Positions 44,398-54,895 of a DNA stretch of 64,000 nt are shown here, one piece after another. The first letter of the stretch is position 1, and every line of letters begins with the position of its first letter. This DNA comes from Toxorhynchites rutilus septentrionalis (lineage: Eukaryota > Arthropoda > Insecta > Diptera > Culicidae). Made by a program: the position numbers and the translations under genes. The notes below the pieces were generated by a model, which was not told the DNA's origin, did not search any database, and saw only the letters and a list, made by a program, of their open reading frames with translations. The DNA lies in NCBI RefSeq assembly GCF_029784135.1, contig NC_073746.1:158151108-158215107 (forward strand). The letters are read 5' to 3'.

Positions 44398-47300
44398 GGT
44401 TCTCAAATGGGGATCAACATAGGGTAGGAGCCTACCTGTTGGTCTCAAATGTTCCTATCTCACGCCTCCACGAAGATCATATGACGACATTTTTAGATCG
44501 GGCGTGAACTGGAAACACACACCTGGTCTTGGCTCCGAGAACGGGTGTCGAAAGTGGCTAAGTGAGGGGGTGCGAGCGAGTCAGAGCGCTATATCTCTCC
44601 CGGGGAAGGCCTCCCGGGTCATGGAGGCCTTGCCAACCCGCTGTCTCCCGGGCAAAGGAGATACACCCAATAAAATGGAGCTACGATCACGAAGAATAAT
44701 TAGAATGCGATCACCCGAGGAGGGTCCCCGAACTGGAGCTGGTCCTGGAACGGGCGTAAGAGCGAGCGGCCAGCGGCTGGAGGGCGATGTGCAAGAGCGG
44801 GCCACCAGCCGGGTTCAACCCGAAGAGCTACCGCCACACGGAAACAGCAGCCATCGACATCACCCAAGAAACGCTGCGCCTACGAGACGTGTTGCGACTG
44901 CCAGACGACAGTCGTCCACACTTGTGGGTACCACTAGGCGCCGGATCATGTGGACACACGAAATGAATGAATTCGTGATCCGCGCCTATTACATCTGCAC
45001 TGCTTTGGAGACGGACATGAGCGGTCGCCCTCGAATACTAACAATGTGCGAGGAAGCGTATCCAGAGTTCGTCGGGAGGCTTGATCAGAACGCGATGAAC
45101 GCGAGGCGTAGAGCGATAGTACGCAACAACATGCTCTCCCAAACGCAAATCGACGAGATCAAGCAGCAGGTGCAGAGAGAAATAAGCTCCAGGAACAACA
45201 GAGCAAGCGATGTGTCGAGACGAAGTTCAGTACGGCTGAGCAATTCATTCGCGAGTGGGGCACGCGAATCAGCACCAGTGGAGGCCACAGTACAACAACC
45301 CCCTGAGCCGGAAGACCCACAGCCAGATCAACAACTACTACGCGATCTGGTCTTCCACTACGACGAGGCGATCTCACAGTTCCGCGACACAGACCCATTG
45401 TCGCGCCCCAGGATCCCGAAGTTGCAGCATTCCCGCAGGCTGACAAGTGCAGTAAAGCTCATGAACGAGCACGTTCTTCCGCTGCACTTGGTTGATGCTG
45501 AGAACATGGAGGAGCTGCAACTGAAAGTTTACTGTGCTGCTGTGGCGACCGCCAAAAGTTTAGGATACCGTATTAGGCCAAGAGGCGAACTGCTCCAACA
45601 TCTCCGTGAAAGGCGTGAGCCTCCATGGCGAAGGAGATTGGAGCAACGGATCCTAAACAAGCGCGCCGCAATTGGAAGACTGATGGCGTACAAAAGAGGC
45701 AGCAGATCGGCGAAATTATGTCGCCAAGTTGCTGTGATCGTGCGGCCTACTGAACTTCGCCAGCTGGGAGCTCACCAGCTGACGGAAAAACTCGACACAC
45801 TGGTACAGCAATTGAGCGTCCTAACTAAACGGCTGAAACGTTACTCTGACTCTGCAAAGCGCCAGGAACAAAATCGGATGTTCAGAGATAACGAGAAAAC
45901 GTTCTACGACCACATTAGCGACGAGAAGCCCGACTACCGCGAAGGTTTGCCAAATATTAGCGATGTGACGAACTTCTGGGCTGGTATTTGGGAGACCCCA
46001 GTAGAACATCGCGACGGGCAAATGTGGTTAAGACGGGAGGAGGAGAGTTGTGGTGAAATTGGAGAGATGCCAGCTATCATCGTCGGAGAGAACGATGTCC
46101 GCGAAGCCTCGCGGTACCTGAGGAACTGGGCAGCACCGGGCCCCGATGGTGTCCAGAACTTTTGGCACAAGAAGCTGACCGTCGCACATCCAAAGATAGC
46201 TGAGTGCTTCAACAAGGTGCTACGTGACCCACACAACCTTCCTGAATTCGCCACCCGTGGCGTCACCTTCCTCCTCCCGAAAGACAGCAACACATTGAAC
46301 CCATCAAAGTACAGACCGATAACGTGCCTATTGAGTCTGTACAAAATACTGAGCAGCATAATTACCGCCAAAGTTTCTGCTCACTGCGAACAGCATCACA
46401 TCATCACAGAAGAGCAGAAAGGATGCAGGAAAAATACGCATGGCTGCAAAGACCAGGCCATCATCGACGCAGCCATAGTCGGCCAGGCGGTATATAACCA
46501 GCGGAACCTAAGTATGGCCTACATCGATTACAGGAAGGCTTATGACTCCATACCTCACTCGTTTCTCGTCCGGGTATTGGAGCTCTACAAAATTGATCCC
46601 GTCGTCGTTAGGTTCCTGCAGCATGCGATGAGGCAGTGGAGTACGTCTCTGCACCTCAGTGATGGGGAAAATGTGTTGCAGTCTAGAACGCTGCAGATAA
46701 AGAGGGGGATATTCCAAGGCGACTCTTTCAGCCCGCTTTGGTTTTGTCTGGCACTGAACCCCCTCAGTAGGACGCTCAATAGAAACGGTCATGGCTATAA
46801 AATAAGGTATGGCGACGGCGCTCACGAAGAAGTGACCCATACCTTCTACATGGATGATCTCAAGGTCTACGCTGATTCACGTCAGCGTCTAGGTGTAGCT
46901 ATCCGGGTTGTCGAAGACATAAGCAGGGACATCTGCATGGAGTTCGGCCTTGACAAGTGCCGCTGTGTCCATCTGCTGAAAGGGCAGCTTACCGAATCCG
47001 GAGGTTACGAGGTCTATGACGGCGAGTTCATAAGAGACATGGTTCGTGGCGAATCCTATAAATATCTTGGATTCCGACAGCTCACCGGGATTCGCCACTC
47101 CGACATCAAGACGGAGCTGCGAGACAAGTTCTTGAGTCGAGTGAACTGTGTCCTGAGGACTTTCCTCAATGCGGGGAACAAGGTACGCGCGATCAACACA
47201 TTCGCGGTTCCCCTGCTGACCTTCAGTTTTGGTGTAGTCAAATGGAGCAAAACTGACCTAGAGGACCTTGAGAGGAGGATGAGGAAAGCATTTAAAGAGG

Positions 47301-48461
47301 CCGGAATGCACCATCCTCAATCGGCACTGGAGAGAGTTTCACTGCCACGCAAAGAAGGGGGACTTGGAATAGTCGACATATCTGCACTGTGTGTTGCCCA
47401 GGTACGACAACTGCGCGAGTACTTCGCAGAACGCGCCAACCAAAACGCGCTATACCGGGCTGTCTGCGCCGCCGACAGAGGATACAGCGCTCTGCACTTG
47501 GCGCAAGCGGAGTACCAACTCAACTGCAATCTGCAGACAGTGGAGGAGAAGATTGCAGCTTGGAAGCAGAAGGCAGTGCATGGTGCCCACCCCCATCAAC
47601 TGGATCGGCCACACGTCGACAAGGCCGCATCTAATCTGTGGCTAACGCGTGGTGAACTCTCTTCAGTAGTAGAAGCCGACATGATAGCCATCCAGGACAG
47701 GATAATGCCGACGAGAAACTGCAGGCGGTACGTCTGGCATCAAGACGTTGATGACATTTGCCGGATGTGCCATCAACCAGGTGAAAACATAGAGCACATT
47801 ATGGGAGGCTGTCCCGTTTTGGCCAACGCAGCCTACACCGAGCGCCACAACAACGTGGCCCGTATTGTTCATCGACAACTGGCGCTCCAATGTGCTCTAC
47901 TGGAAGACAACGTACCAAACTACCGGTACCTGCCTGCACCTGTCCTGGAAAATGACCGTTTCAAGCTGTACTGGGATCGCACTGTTCTGACCGACCTCTC
48001 GATCCACCACAACCGTCCAGATATAATGGTTTACGACAAGAGCGACCGCAAAGTCACCATCATCGATGTCGCTATTCCACTGAACCAGAATCTGGAGGAG
48101 ACCCACGGTCGCAAAATCTGCAAGTACCGACCATTGGCCGTGGAGCTCAAGGAACTGTGGGGGCTAAGGGAGGTCCCAAGAATTGTTCCAGTCGTTCTCT
48201 CTGGAACTGGAATTGTCCCGAAGACACTTCTGGAAGCGCTAAAGGTGTTGAACATGGAGAAGGAATTGGCCGGCATCCAAAAGTCGGTCATCCTTAGCAC
48301 CTGCGCGATTGTCCGACAATTTCTCGGTCAGGACTGAAACAGCACGAGCATGCAGATACGTGCATTCCGCAGAGCCTAGTCCCCCTTTGGCATTCAGAAG
48401 CCCGGGGGCAGGTGAAAATTCTGGCTAGGTTCGCCTAGTTAAGAAGTGAGATAAGTCTGCC
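44398..48461 (+). mobile_element. R4-like element copy D, full length
   Basis: The best complete copy of the family: GGTTCTCAAATGG at the start directly after A(26) of the Jockey-like fragment, 5' UTR of 223 bases, ORF, 3' UTR of 124 bases and A(22) at 48462-48483. The 3' UTR can form two hairpins (48381-48408 and 48425-48438). No target duplication is recognisable because both flanks are A-rich. Confidence 0.94.
44621..48337 (+). CDS. R4-clade reverse transcriptase/restriction-like endonuclease, copy D, intact 1238 aa
   Basis: The single ORF product of the element, expected to nick DNA and prime reverse transcription on the cut. Residues 1-105 are basic and Pro/Arg-rich. A Myb-like helix set begins at about 108 (RIMWTHEMNEFVIRAYY) and runs to about 180; it would bind target DNA. 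The RT domain is about 500-830: APGPDGVQNFWHKKL, AYIDYRKAYDSIPHSFL, KRGIFQGDSFSPLWF and catalytic FYMDDLKVYA near 742-751. The YMDD form is typical of R4/Dong and NeSL rather than R2 or APE-type elements. A CCHC motif follows (C1047, C1050, H1059, C1064), then the endonuclease with RPD (Asp1134) and IID (Asp1149). The ATG at 44621 (GTCATGG) was chosen because the longer frame from 44504 starts at GTG. A second ATG lies at codon 19. Private changes include Phe-to-Cys in the ILTMCEEAYP segment and Ser-to-Leu in ITCLLSLYK. Confidence 0.93.
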   Translation: MEALPTRCLPGKGDTPNKMELRSRRIIRMRSPEEGPRTGAGPGTGVRASGQRLEGDVQERATSRVQPEELPPHGNSSHRHHPRNAAPTRRVATARRQSSTLVGTTRRRIMWTHEMNEFVIRAYYICTALETDMSGRPRILTMCEEAYPEFVGRLDQNAMNARRRAIVRNNMLSQTQIDEIKQQVQREISSRNNRASDVSRRSSVRLSNSFASGARESAPVEATVQQPPEPEDPQPDQQLLRDLVFHYDEAISQFRDTDPLSRPRIPKLQHSRRLTSAVKLMNEHVLPLHLVDAENMEELQLKVYCAAVATAKSLGYRIRPRGELLQHLRERREPPWRRRLEQRILNKRAAIGRLMAYKRGSRSAKLCRQVAVIVRPTELRQLGAHQLTEKLDTLVQQLSVLTKRLKRYSDSAKRQEQNRMFRDNEKTFYDHISDEKPDYREGLPNISDVTNFWAGIWETPVEHRDGQMWLRREEESCGEIGEMPAIIVGENDVREASRYLRNWAAPGPDGVQNFWHKKLTVAHPKIAECFNKVLRDPHNLPEFATRGVTFLLPKDSNTLNPSKYRPITCLLSLYKILSSIITAKVSAHCEQHHIITEEQKGCRKNTHGCKDQAIIDAAIVGQAVYNQRNLSMAYIDYRKAYDSIPHSFLVRVLELYKIDPVVVRFLQHAMRQWSTSLHLSDGENVLQSRTLQIKRGIFQGDSFSPLWFCLALNPLSRTLNRNGHGYKIRYGDGAHEEVTHTFYMDDLKVYADSRQRLGVAIRVVEDISRDICMEFGLDKCRCVHLLKGQLTESGGYEVYDGEFIRDMVRGESYKYLGFRQLTGIRHSDIKTELRDKFLSRVNCVLRTFLNAGNKVRAINTFAVPLLTFSFGVVKWSKTDLEDLERRMRKAFKEAGMHHPQSALERVSLPRKEGGLGIVDISALCVAQVRQLREYFAERANQNALYRAVCAADRGYSALHLAQAEYQLNCNLQTVEEKIAAWKQKAVHGAHPHQLDRPHVDKAASNLWLTRGELSSVVEADMIAIQDRIMPTRNCRRYVWHQDVDDICRMCHQPGENIEHIMGGCPVLANAAYTERHNNVARIVHRQLALQCALLEDNVPNYRYLPAPVLENDRFKLYWDRTVLTDLSIHHNRPDIMVYDKSDRKVTIIDVAIPLNQNLEETHGRKICKYRPLAVELKELWGLREVPRIVPVVLSGTGIVPKTLLEALKVLNMEKELAGIQKSVILSTCAIVRQFLGQD

Positions 48462-48487
48462 AAAAAAAAAAAAAAAAAAAAAATCCA

Positions 48488-48952
48488 CTCTCGATCCACC
48501 ACAACCGCCCAGATATAATGGTTTACGACAAGAGCGACCGCAAAGTCACCATCATCGATGTCGCTATTCCACTGAACCAGAATCTGGAGGAGACCCACGG
48601 TCGCAAAATCTGCAAGTACCGACCATTGGCCGTGGAGCTCAAGGAACTGTGGGGGCTAAGGGAGGTCCCAAGAATTGTTCCAGTCGTTCTCTCTGGAACT
48701 GGAATTATCCCGAAGACACTTCTGGAAGCGCTAAAGGTGTTGAACATCGAGAAGGAATTGGCCGGCATCCAAAAGTCGGTCATCCTTAGCACCTGCGCGA
48801 TTGTCCGACAATTCCTCGGTCAGGACTAAAACAGCACGAGCATGCAGATACGTGCATTCCGCAGAGCCTAGTCCCCCTTTGGCATTCAGAAGCCCGGGGG
48901 CAGGTGAAAATTCTGGCTAGGTTCGCCTAGTTAAGAAGTGAGATAAGTCTGC
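48488..48952 (+). mobile_element. R4-like element copy E, strongly 5'-truncated
   Basis: It begins at CTCTCGATCCACC, inside the endonuclease region, right after A(22) of copy D plus TCCA. It retains the last 110 or so codons and the 3' UTR, with TAA at 48827-48829. The 3' end reads CTGC-TA(11), with T replacing the last C of the family consensus. Coding remnants begin before RPD, so the PD...D residues survive without the rest of the protein. Confidence 0.9.
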
Positions 48953-48964
48953 TAAAAAAAAAAA

Positions 48965-49012
48965 TTTGGTTCTGACTGGACTGGAAAAAAACTGGTTGGT
49001 TTGGTTTGGATT
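48965..49012 (+). other. Filler between R4 copies E and F resembling repeated R4 5' ends
   Basis: TTTGGTTCTGACTGGACTGG, an A(7) run and CTGGTTGGTTTGGTTTGGAT precede copy F. The stretch contains repeated TTGGTT units similar to the family start TTGGTTCTCAAATGG. Confidence 0.6.
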
Positions 49013-52000
49013 GGTTCTCAAATGGGGATCAACACTAGGGTAGGAGCCTACCTGTTGGTCTCAAATGTTCCTATCTCACGCCTCCACGAAGATCATATGA
49101 CGACATTTTTAGATCGGGCGTGAACTGGAAACACACACCTGGTCTTGGCTCCGAGAACGGGTGTCGAAATTGGCTAAGTGAGGGGGTGCGAGCGAGTCAG
49201 AGCGCTATATCTCTCCCGGGGAAGGCCTCCCGGGTCATGGAGGCCTTGCCAACCCGCTGTCTCCCGGGCAAAGGAGATACACCCAATAAAATGGAGCTAC
49301 GATCACGAAGAATAATTAGAATGCGATCACCCGAGGAGGGTCCCCGAACTGGAGCTGGTCCTGGAACGGGCGTAAGAGCGAGCGGCCAGCGGCTGGAGGG
49401 CGAGGTGCAAGAGCGGGCCACCAGCCGGGTTCAACCCGAAGAGCTACCGCCACACGGAAACAGCAGCCATCGACATCACCCAAGAAACGCTGCGCCTACG
49501 AGACGTGTTACGACTGCCAGACGACAGTCGTCCACACTTGTGGGTACCACTAGGCGCCGGATCATGTGGACACACGAAATGAATGAATTCGTGATCCGCG
49601 CCTATTACATCTGCACTGCTTTGGAGACGGACATGAGCGGTCGCCCTCGAATACTAACAATGTTCGAGGAAGCGTATCCAGAGTTCGTCGGGAGGCTTGA
49701 TCAGAACGCGATGAACGCGAGGCGTAGAGCGATAGTACGCAACAACATGCTCTCCCAAACGCAAATCGACGAGATCAAGCAACAGGTGCAGAGAGAAATA
49801 AGCTCCAGGAACAACAGAGCAAGCGATGTGTCGAGACGAAGTTCAGTACGGCTGAGCAATTCATTCGCGAGTGGGGCACGCGAATCAGCACCAGTGGAGG
49901 CCACAGTACAACAACCCCCTGAGCCGGAAGACCCACAGCCAGATCAACAACTACTACGCGATCTGGTCTTCCACTACGACGAGGCGATCTCACAGTTCCG
50001 CGACACAGACCCATTGTCGCGCCCCAGGATCCCGAAGTTGCAGCATTCCCGCAGGCTGACAAGTGCAGTAAAGCTCATGAACGAGCACGTTCTTCCGCTG
50101 CACTTGGTTGATGCTGAGAACATGGAGGAGCTGCAACTGAAAGTTTACTGTGCTGCTGTGGCGACCGCCAAAAGTTTAGGATACCGTATTAGGCCAAGAG
50201 GCGGACTGCTCCAACATCTCCGTGAAAGGCGTGAGCCTCCATGGCGAAGGAGATTGGAGCAACGGATCCTAAACAAGCGCGCCGCAATTGGAAGACTGAT
50301 GGCGTACAAAAGAGGCAGCAGATCGGCGAAATTATGTCGCCAAGTTGCTGTGATCGTGCGGCCTACTGAACTTCGCCAGCTGGGAGCTCACCAGCTGACG
50401 GAAAAACTCGACACACTGGTACAGCAATTGAGCGTCCTAACTAAACGGCTGAAACGTTACTCTGACTCTGCAAAGCGCCAGGAACAAAATCGGATGTTCA
50501 GAGATAACGAAAAAGCGTTCTACGACCACATTAGCGACGAGAAGCCCGACTACCGCGAAGGTTTGCCAGATATTAGCGATGTGACGAACTTCTGGGCTGG
50601 TATTTGGGAGACCCCAGTAGAACATCGCGACGGGCAAATGTGGTTAAGACGGGAGGAGGAGAGTTGTGGTGAAATTGGAGAGATGCCAGCTATCATCGTC
50701 GGAGAGAACGATGTCCGCGAAGCCTCGCGGTACCTGAGGAACTGGGCAGCACCGGGCCCCGATGGTGTCCAGAACTTTTGGCACAAGAAGCTGACCGTCG
50801 CACATCCAAAGATAGCTGAGTGCTTCAACAAGGTGCTACGTGACCCACACAACCTTCCTGAATTCGCCACCCGTGGCGTCACCTTCCTCCTCCCGAAAGA
50901 CAGCAACACATTGAACCCATCAAAGTACAGACCGATAACGTGCCTATCGAGTCTGTACAAAATACTGAGCAGCATAATTACCGCCAAAGTTTCTGCTCAC
51001 TGCGAACAGCATCACATCATCGCAGAAGAGCAGAAAGGATGCAGGAAAAATACGCATGGCTGCAAAGACCAGGCCATCATCGACGCAGCCATAGTCGGCC
51101 AGGCGGTATATAACCAGCGGAACCTAAGTATGGCCTACATCGATTACAGGAAGGCTTATGACTCCATACCTCACTCGTTTCTCGTCCGGGTATTGGAGCT
51201 CTACAAAATTGATCCCGTCGTCGTTAGGTTCCTGCAGCATGCGATGAGGCAGTGGAGTACGTCTCTGCACCTCAGTGATGGGGAAAATGTGTTGCAGTCT
51301 AGAACGCTGCAGATAAAGAGGGGGATATTCCAAGGCGACTCTTTCAGCCCGCTTTGGTTTTGTCTGGCACTGAACCCCCTCAGTAGGACGCTCAATAGAA
51401 ACGGTCATGGCTATAAAATAAGGTATGGCGACGGCGCTCACGAAGAAGTGACCCATACCTTCTACATGGATGATCTCAAGGTCTACGCTGATTCACGTCA
51501 GCGTCTAGGTGTAGCTATCCGGGTTGTCGAAGACATAAGCAGGGACATCTGCATGGAGTTCGGCCTTGACAAGTGCCGCTGTGTCCATCTGCTGAAAGGG
51601 CAGCTTACCGAATCCGGAGGTTACGAGGTCTATGACGGCGAGTTCATAAGAGACATGGTTCGTGGCGAATCCTATAAATATCTTGGATTCCGACAGCTCA
51701 CCGGGATTCGCCACTCCGACATCAAGACGGAGCTGCGAGACAAGTTCTTGAGTCGAGTGAACTGTGTCCTGAGGACTTTCCTCAACGCGGGGAACAAGGT
51801 ACGCGCGATCAACACATTCGCGGTTCCCCTGCTGACCTTCAGTTTTGGTGTAGTCAAATGGAGCAAAACTGGCCTAGAGGACCTCGAGAGGAGGATGAGG
51901 AAAGCATTTAAAGAGGCCGGAATGCACCATCCTCAATCGGCACTGGAGAGAGTTTCACTGCCACGCAAAGAAGGGGGACTTGGAATAGTCGACATATCTG

Positions 52001-53077
52001 CACTGTGTGTTGCCCAGGTACGACAACTGCGCGAGTACTTCGCAGAACGCGCCAACCAAAACGCGCTATACCGGGCTGTCTGCGCCGCCGACAGAGGATA
52101 CAGCGCTCTGCACTTGGCGCAAGCGGAGTACCAACTCAACTGCAATCTGCAGACAGTGGAGGAGAAGATTGCAGCTTGGAAGCAGAAGGCAGTGCATGGT
52201 GCCCACCCCCATCAACTGGACCGGCCACACGTCGACAAGGCCGCATCTAATCTGTGGCTAACGCGTGGTGAACTCTCTTCAGTAGTAGAAGCCGACATGA
52301 TAGCCATCCAGGACAGGATAATGCCGACGAGAAACTGCAGGCGGTACGTCTGGCATCAAGACGTTGATGACATTTGCCGGATGCGCCATAAACCAGGTGA
52401 AAACATAGAGCACATTATGGGAGGCTGTCCCGTTTTGGCCAACGCAGCCTACACCGAGCGCCACAACAACGTGGCCCGTATTGTTCATCGACAACTGGCG
52501 CTCCAATGTGCTCTACTGGAAGACAACGTACCAAACTACCGGTACCTGCCTGCACCTGTCCTGGAAAATGACCGTTTCAAGCTGTACTGGGATCGCACTG
52601 TTCTGACCGACCTCTCGATCCACCACAACCGTCCAGATATAATGGTTTACGACAAGAGCGACCGCAAAGTCACCATCATCGATGTCGCTATTCCACTGAA
52701 CCAGAATCTGGAGGAGACCCACGGTCGCAAAATCTGCAAGTACCGACCATTGGCCGTGGAGCTCAAGGAACTGTGGGGGCTAAGGGAGGTCCCAAGAATT
52801 GTTCCAGTCGTTCTCTCTGGAACTGGAATTATCCCGAAGACACTTCTGGAAGCGCTAAAGGTGTTGAACATCGAGAAGGAATTGGCCGGCATCCAAAAGT
52901 CGGTCATCCTTAGCACCTGCGCGATTGTCCGACAATTCCTCGGTCAGGACTAAAACAGCACGAGCATGCAGATACGTGCATTCCGCAGAGCCTAGTCCCC
53001 CTTTGGCATTCAGAAGCCCGGGGGCAGGTGAAAATTCTGGCTAGGTTCGCCTAGTTAAGAAGTGAGATAAGTCAGCC
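49013..53077 (+). mobile_element. R4-like element copy F, full length
   Basis: Complete from GGTTCTCAAATGG to GTCAGCC, with A(10) at 53078-53087 and then TCGGCTTG before copy G. The 3' end reads GTCAGCC where copies A, C and D have GTCTGCC. Confidence 0.93.
49237..52953 (+). CDS. R4-clade protein, copy F, open 1238 aa with altered zinc motif
   Basis: The frame is complete from ATG to TAA. In the C-terminal motif the second Cys is Arg (CRMRHKPGENIEH, CGC at 52384-52386), so the CCHC site lost one ligand. It also has Asp-to-Gly in KWSKTGLEDLE, a change shared with copy G. RT and endonuclease residues are present. In R2-type proteins this motif contributes to nucleic-acid binding next to the endonuclease, so reduced activity is likely, though this is inference. 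Confidence 0.92.
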   Translation: MEALPTRCLPGKGDTPNKMELRSRRIIRMRSPEEGPRTGAGPGTGVRASGQRLEGEVQERATSRVQPEELPPHGNSSHRHHPRNAAPTRRVTTARRQSSTLVGTTRRRIMWTHEMNEFVIRAYYICTALETDMSGRPRILTMFEEAYPEFVGRLDQNAMNARRRAIVRNNMLSQTQIDEIKQQVQREISSRNNRASDVSRRSSVRLSNSFASGARESAPVEATVQQPPEPEDPQPDQQLLRDLVFHYDEAISQFRDTDPLSRPRIPKLQHSRRLTSAVKLMNEHVLPLHLVDAENMEELQLKVYCAAVATAKSLGYRIRPRGGLLQHLRERREPPWRRRLEQRILNKRAAIGRLMAYKRGSRSAKLCRQVAVIVRPTELRQLGAHQLTEKLDTLVQQLSVLTKRLKRYSDSAKRQEQNRMFRDNEKAFYDHISDEKPDYREGLPDISDVTNFWAGIWETPVEHRDGQMWLRREEESCGEIGEMPAIIVGENDVREASRYLRNWAAPGPDGVQNFWHKKLTVAHPKIAECFNKVLRDPHNLPEFATRGVTFLLPKDSNTLNPSKYRPITCLSSLYKILSSIITAKVSAHCEQHHIIAEEQKGCRKNTHGCKDQAIIDAAIVGQAVYNQRNLSMAYIDYRKAYDSIPHSFLVRVLELYKIDPVVVRFLQHAMRQWSTSLHLSDGENVLQSRTLQIKRGIFQGDSFSPLWFCLALNPLSRTLNRNGHGYKIRYGDGAHEEVTHTFYMDDLKVYADSRQRLGVAIRVVEDISRDICMEFGLDKCRCVHLLKGQLTESGGYEVYDGEFIRDMVRGESYKYLGFRQLTGIRHSDIKTELRDKFLSRVNCVLRTFLNAGNKVRAINTFAVPLLTFSFGVVKWSKTGLEDLERRMRKAFKEAGMHHPQSALERVSLPRKEGGLGIVDISALCVAQVRQLREYFAERANQNALYRAVCAADRGYSALHLAQAEYQLNCNLQTVEEKIAAWKQKAVHGAHPHQLDRPHVDKAASNLWLTRGELSSVVEADMIAIQDRIMPTRNCRRYVWHQDVDDICRMRHKPGENIEHIMGGCPVLANAAYTERHNNVARIVHRQLALQCALLEDNVPNYRYLPAPVLENDRFKLYWDRTVLTDLSIHHNRPDIMVYDKSDRKVTIIDVAIPLNQNLEETHGRKICKYRPLAVELKELWGLREVPRIVPVVLSGTGIIPKTLLEALKVLNIEKELAGIQKSVILSTCAIVRQFLGQD

Positions 53078-54296
53078 AAAAAAAAAATCGGCTTGGGTTC
53101 TCAAATGGGGATCAACACTAGGGTAGGAGCCTACCTGTTGGTCTCAAATGTTCCTATCTCACGCCTCCACGAAGATCATATGACGACATTTTTAGATCGG
53201 GCGTGAACTGGAAACACACACCTGGTCTTGGCTCCGAGAACGGGTGTCGAAAGTGGCTAAGTGAGGGGGTGCGAGCGAGTCAGAGCGCTATATCTCTCCC
53301 GGGGAAGGCCTCCCGGGTCATGGAGGCCTTGCCAACCCGCTGTCTCCCGGGCAAAGGAGATACACCCAGAAAATGGAGCTACGTTCTCGAAGAATACTCA
53401 GAATGCGATCGCCCGAGGAGGGTCCCCGAACTGGAGCTGGTCCTGGAACGGGCGTAAGAGCGAGCGGCCAGCGGCTGGAGGGCGATGTGCAAGAGCGGGC
53501 CACCAGCCGGGTTCAACCCGAAGAGCTACCGCCACACGGAAACAGCAGCCATCGACATCACCAACGAAACGCTGCGCCTACGAGGCGTGTTGCGACTGTC
53601 AGACGACAGTCGTCCACACTTGTGGGTACTACTAGGCGACGGATCATGTGGACACATGAAATGAATGAATTCGTGATCCGCGCCTATTACATCTGCACTG
53701 CTTTGGAGACGGACATGAGCGGTCGCCCTCGAATACTCGCAATGTTCGAGGAAGCGTATCCAGAGTTCGTCGGGAGGCTTGACCAAAACGCGATGAACGC
53801 GAGGCGTAGAGCGATTGTACGCAACAATATGCTCTCCCTGCGATGAGGCAGTGGAGTACGTCTCTGCACCTCAGTGATGGGGAAAATGTGTTGCAGTCTA
53901 GAACGCTGCAGATAAAGAGGGGGATATTCCAAGGCGACTCTTTCAGCCCGCTTTGGTTTTGTCTGGCACTGAACCCCCTCAGTAGGACGCTCAATAGAAA
54001 CGGTCATGGCTATAAAATAAGGTATGGCGACGGCGCTCACGAAGAAGTGACCCATACCTTCTACATGGATGATCTCAAGGTCTACGCTGATTCACGTCAG
54101 CGTCTAGGTGTAGCTATCCGGGTTGTCGAAGACATAAGCAGGGACATCTGCATGGAGTTCGGCCTTGACAAGTGCCGCTGTGTCCATCTGCTGAAAGGGC
54201 AGCTTACCGAATCCGGAGGTTACGAGGTCTATGACGGCGAGTTCATAAGAGACATGGTTCGTGGCGAATCCTATAAATATCTTGGATTCCGACAGC

Positions 54297-54304
54297 TCAC
54301 CGGG
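54297..54304 (+). repeat. Target duplication TCACCGGG of the R1 element, left copy
   Basis: The same eight bases follow the A-tail at 60104-60111. In intact R4 copies this octamer occurs once at the matching place (GACAGCTCACCGGGATTCG). Confidence 0.9.
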
Positions 54305-54895
54305 CCGTGGAGTTGCCGGCCTAGAATAGCACTTCGGGTCTTGGTCCCTGTCCCTGTCGTATGAGGCGACTAATCGGGTGACAACGCGAGTAAGGGCGCG
54401 GTAAAGCCTATTGGAGATTGCACGGGGGAAATACCGTGTACAGGAGCCACGAAAGGAGTGCCAAGCACATCAGGATTGACGCCAGTAAGATCCTGATTAC
54501 GACATACTGGTTACGACATAGAAAACGGACACGATACGGAAACGATTTCAACACGACGCTAAAGGCTGACAGTCGTACTATCCTGTTCCCTGAGTAAGGA
54601 AGGGTGACACCGTCCTGAAATGGCGTTTGGGCTAATAGTGCGGTTGCCCCCGTCCCGGTAATAACTTGGCAAGTCTTCGGGTACGTTCGATGCTCGTCTA
54701 GGCCCAGGCACTAGGTACTAGGCGTCAGATGTCACATTCCTGACTTGCGCTGATCTGGCTCTGAACACGGTCCCCATGAAGGACCGTGTCAACCCCTGCA
54801 TGGCCTCACTGCTTGCATAGATAACCATGGGATCACTGGTAGCGACTATGTACAACGAGCGGAGATAGCGGCCCGAAGTTGGGACCCAGAAAAAT

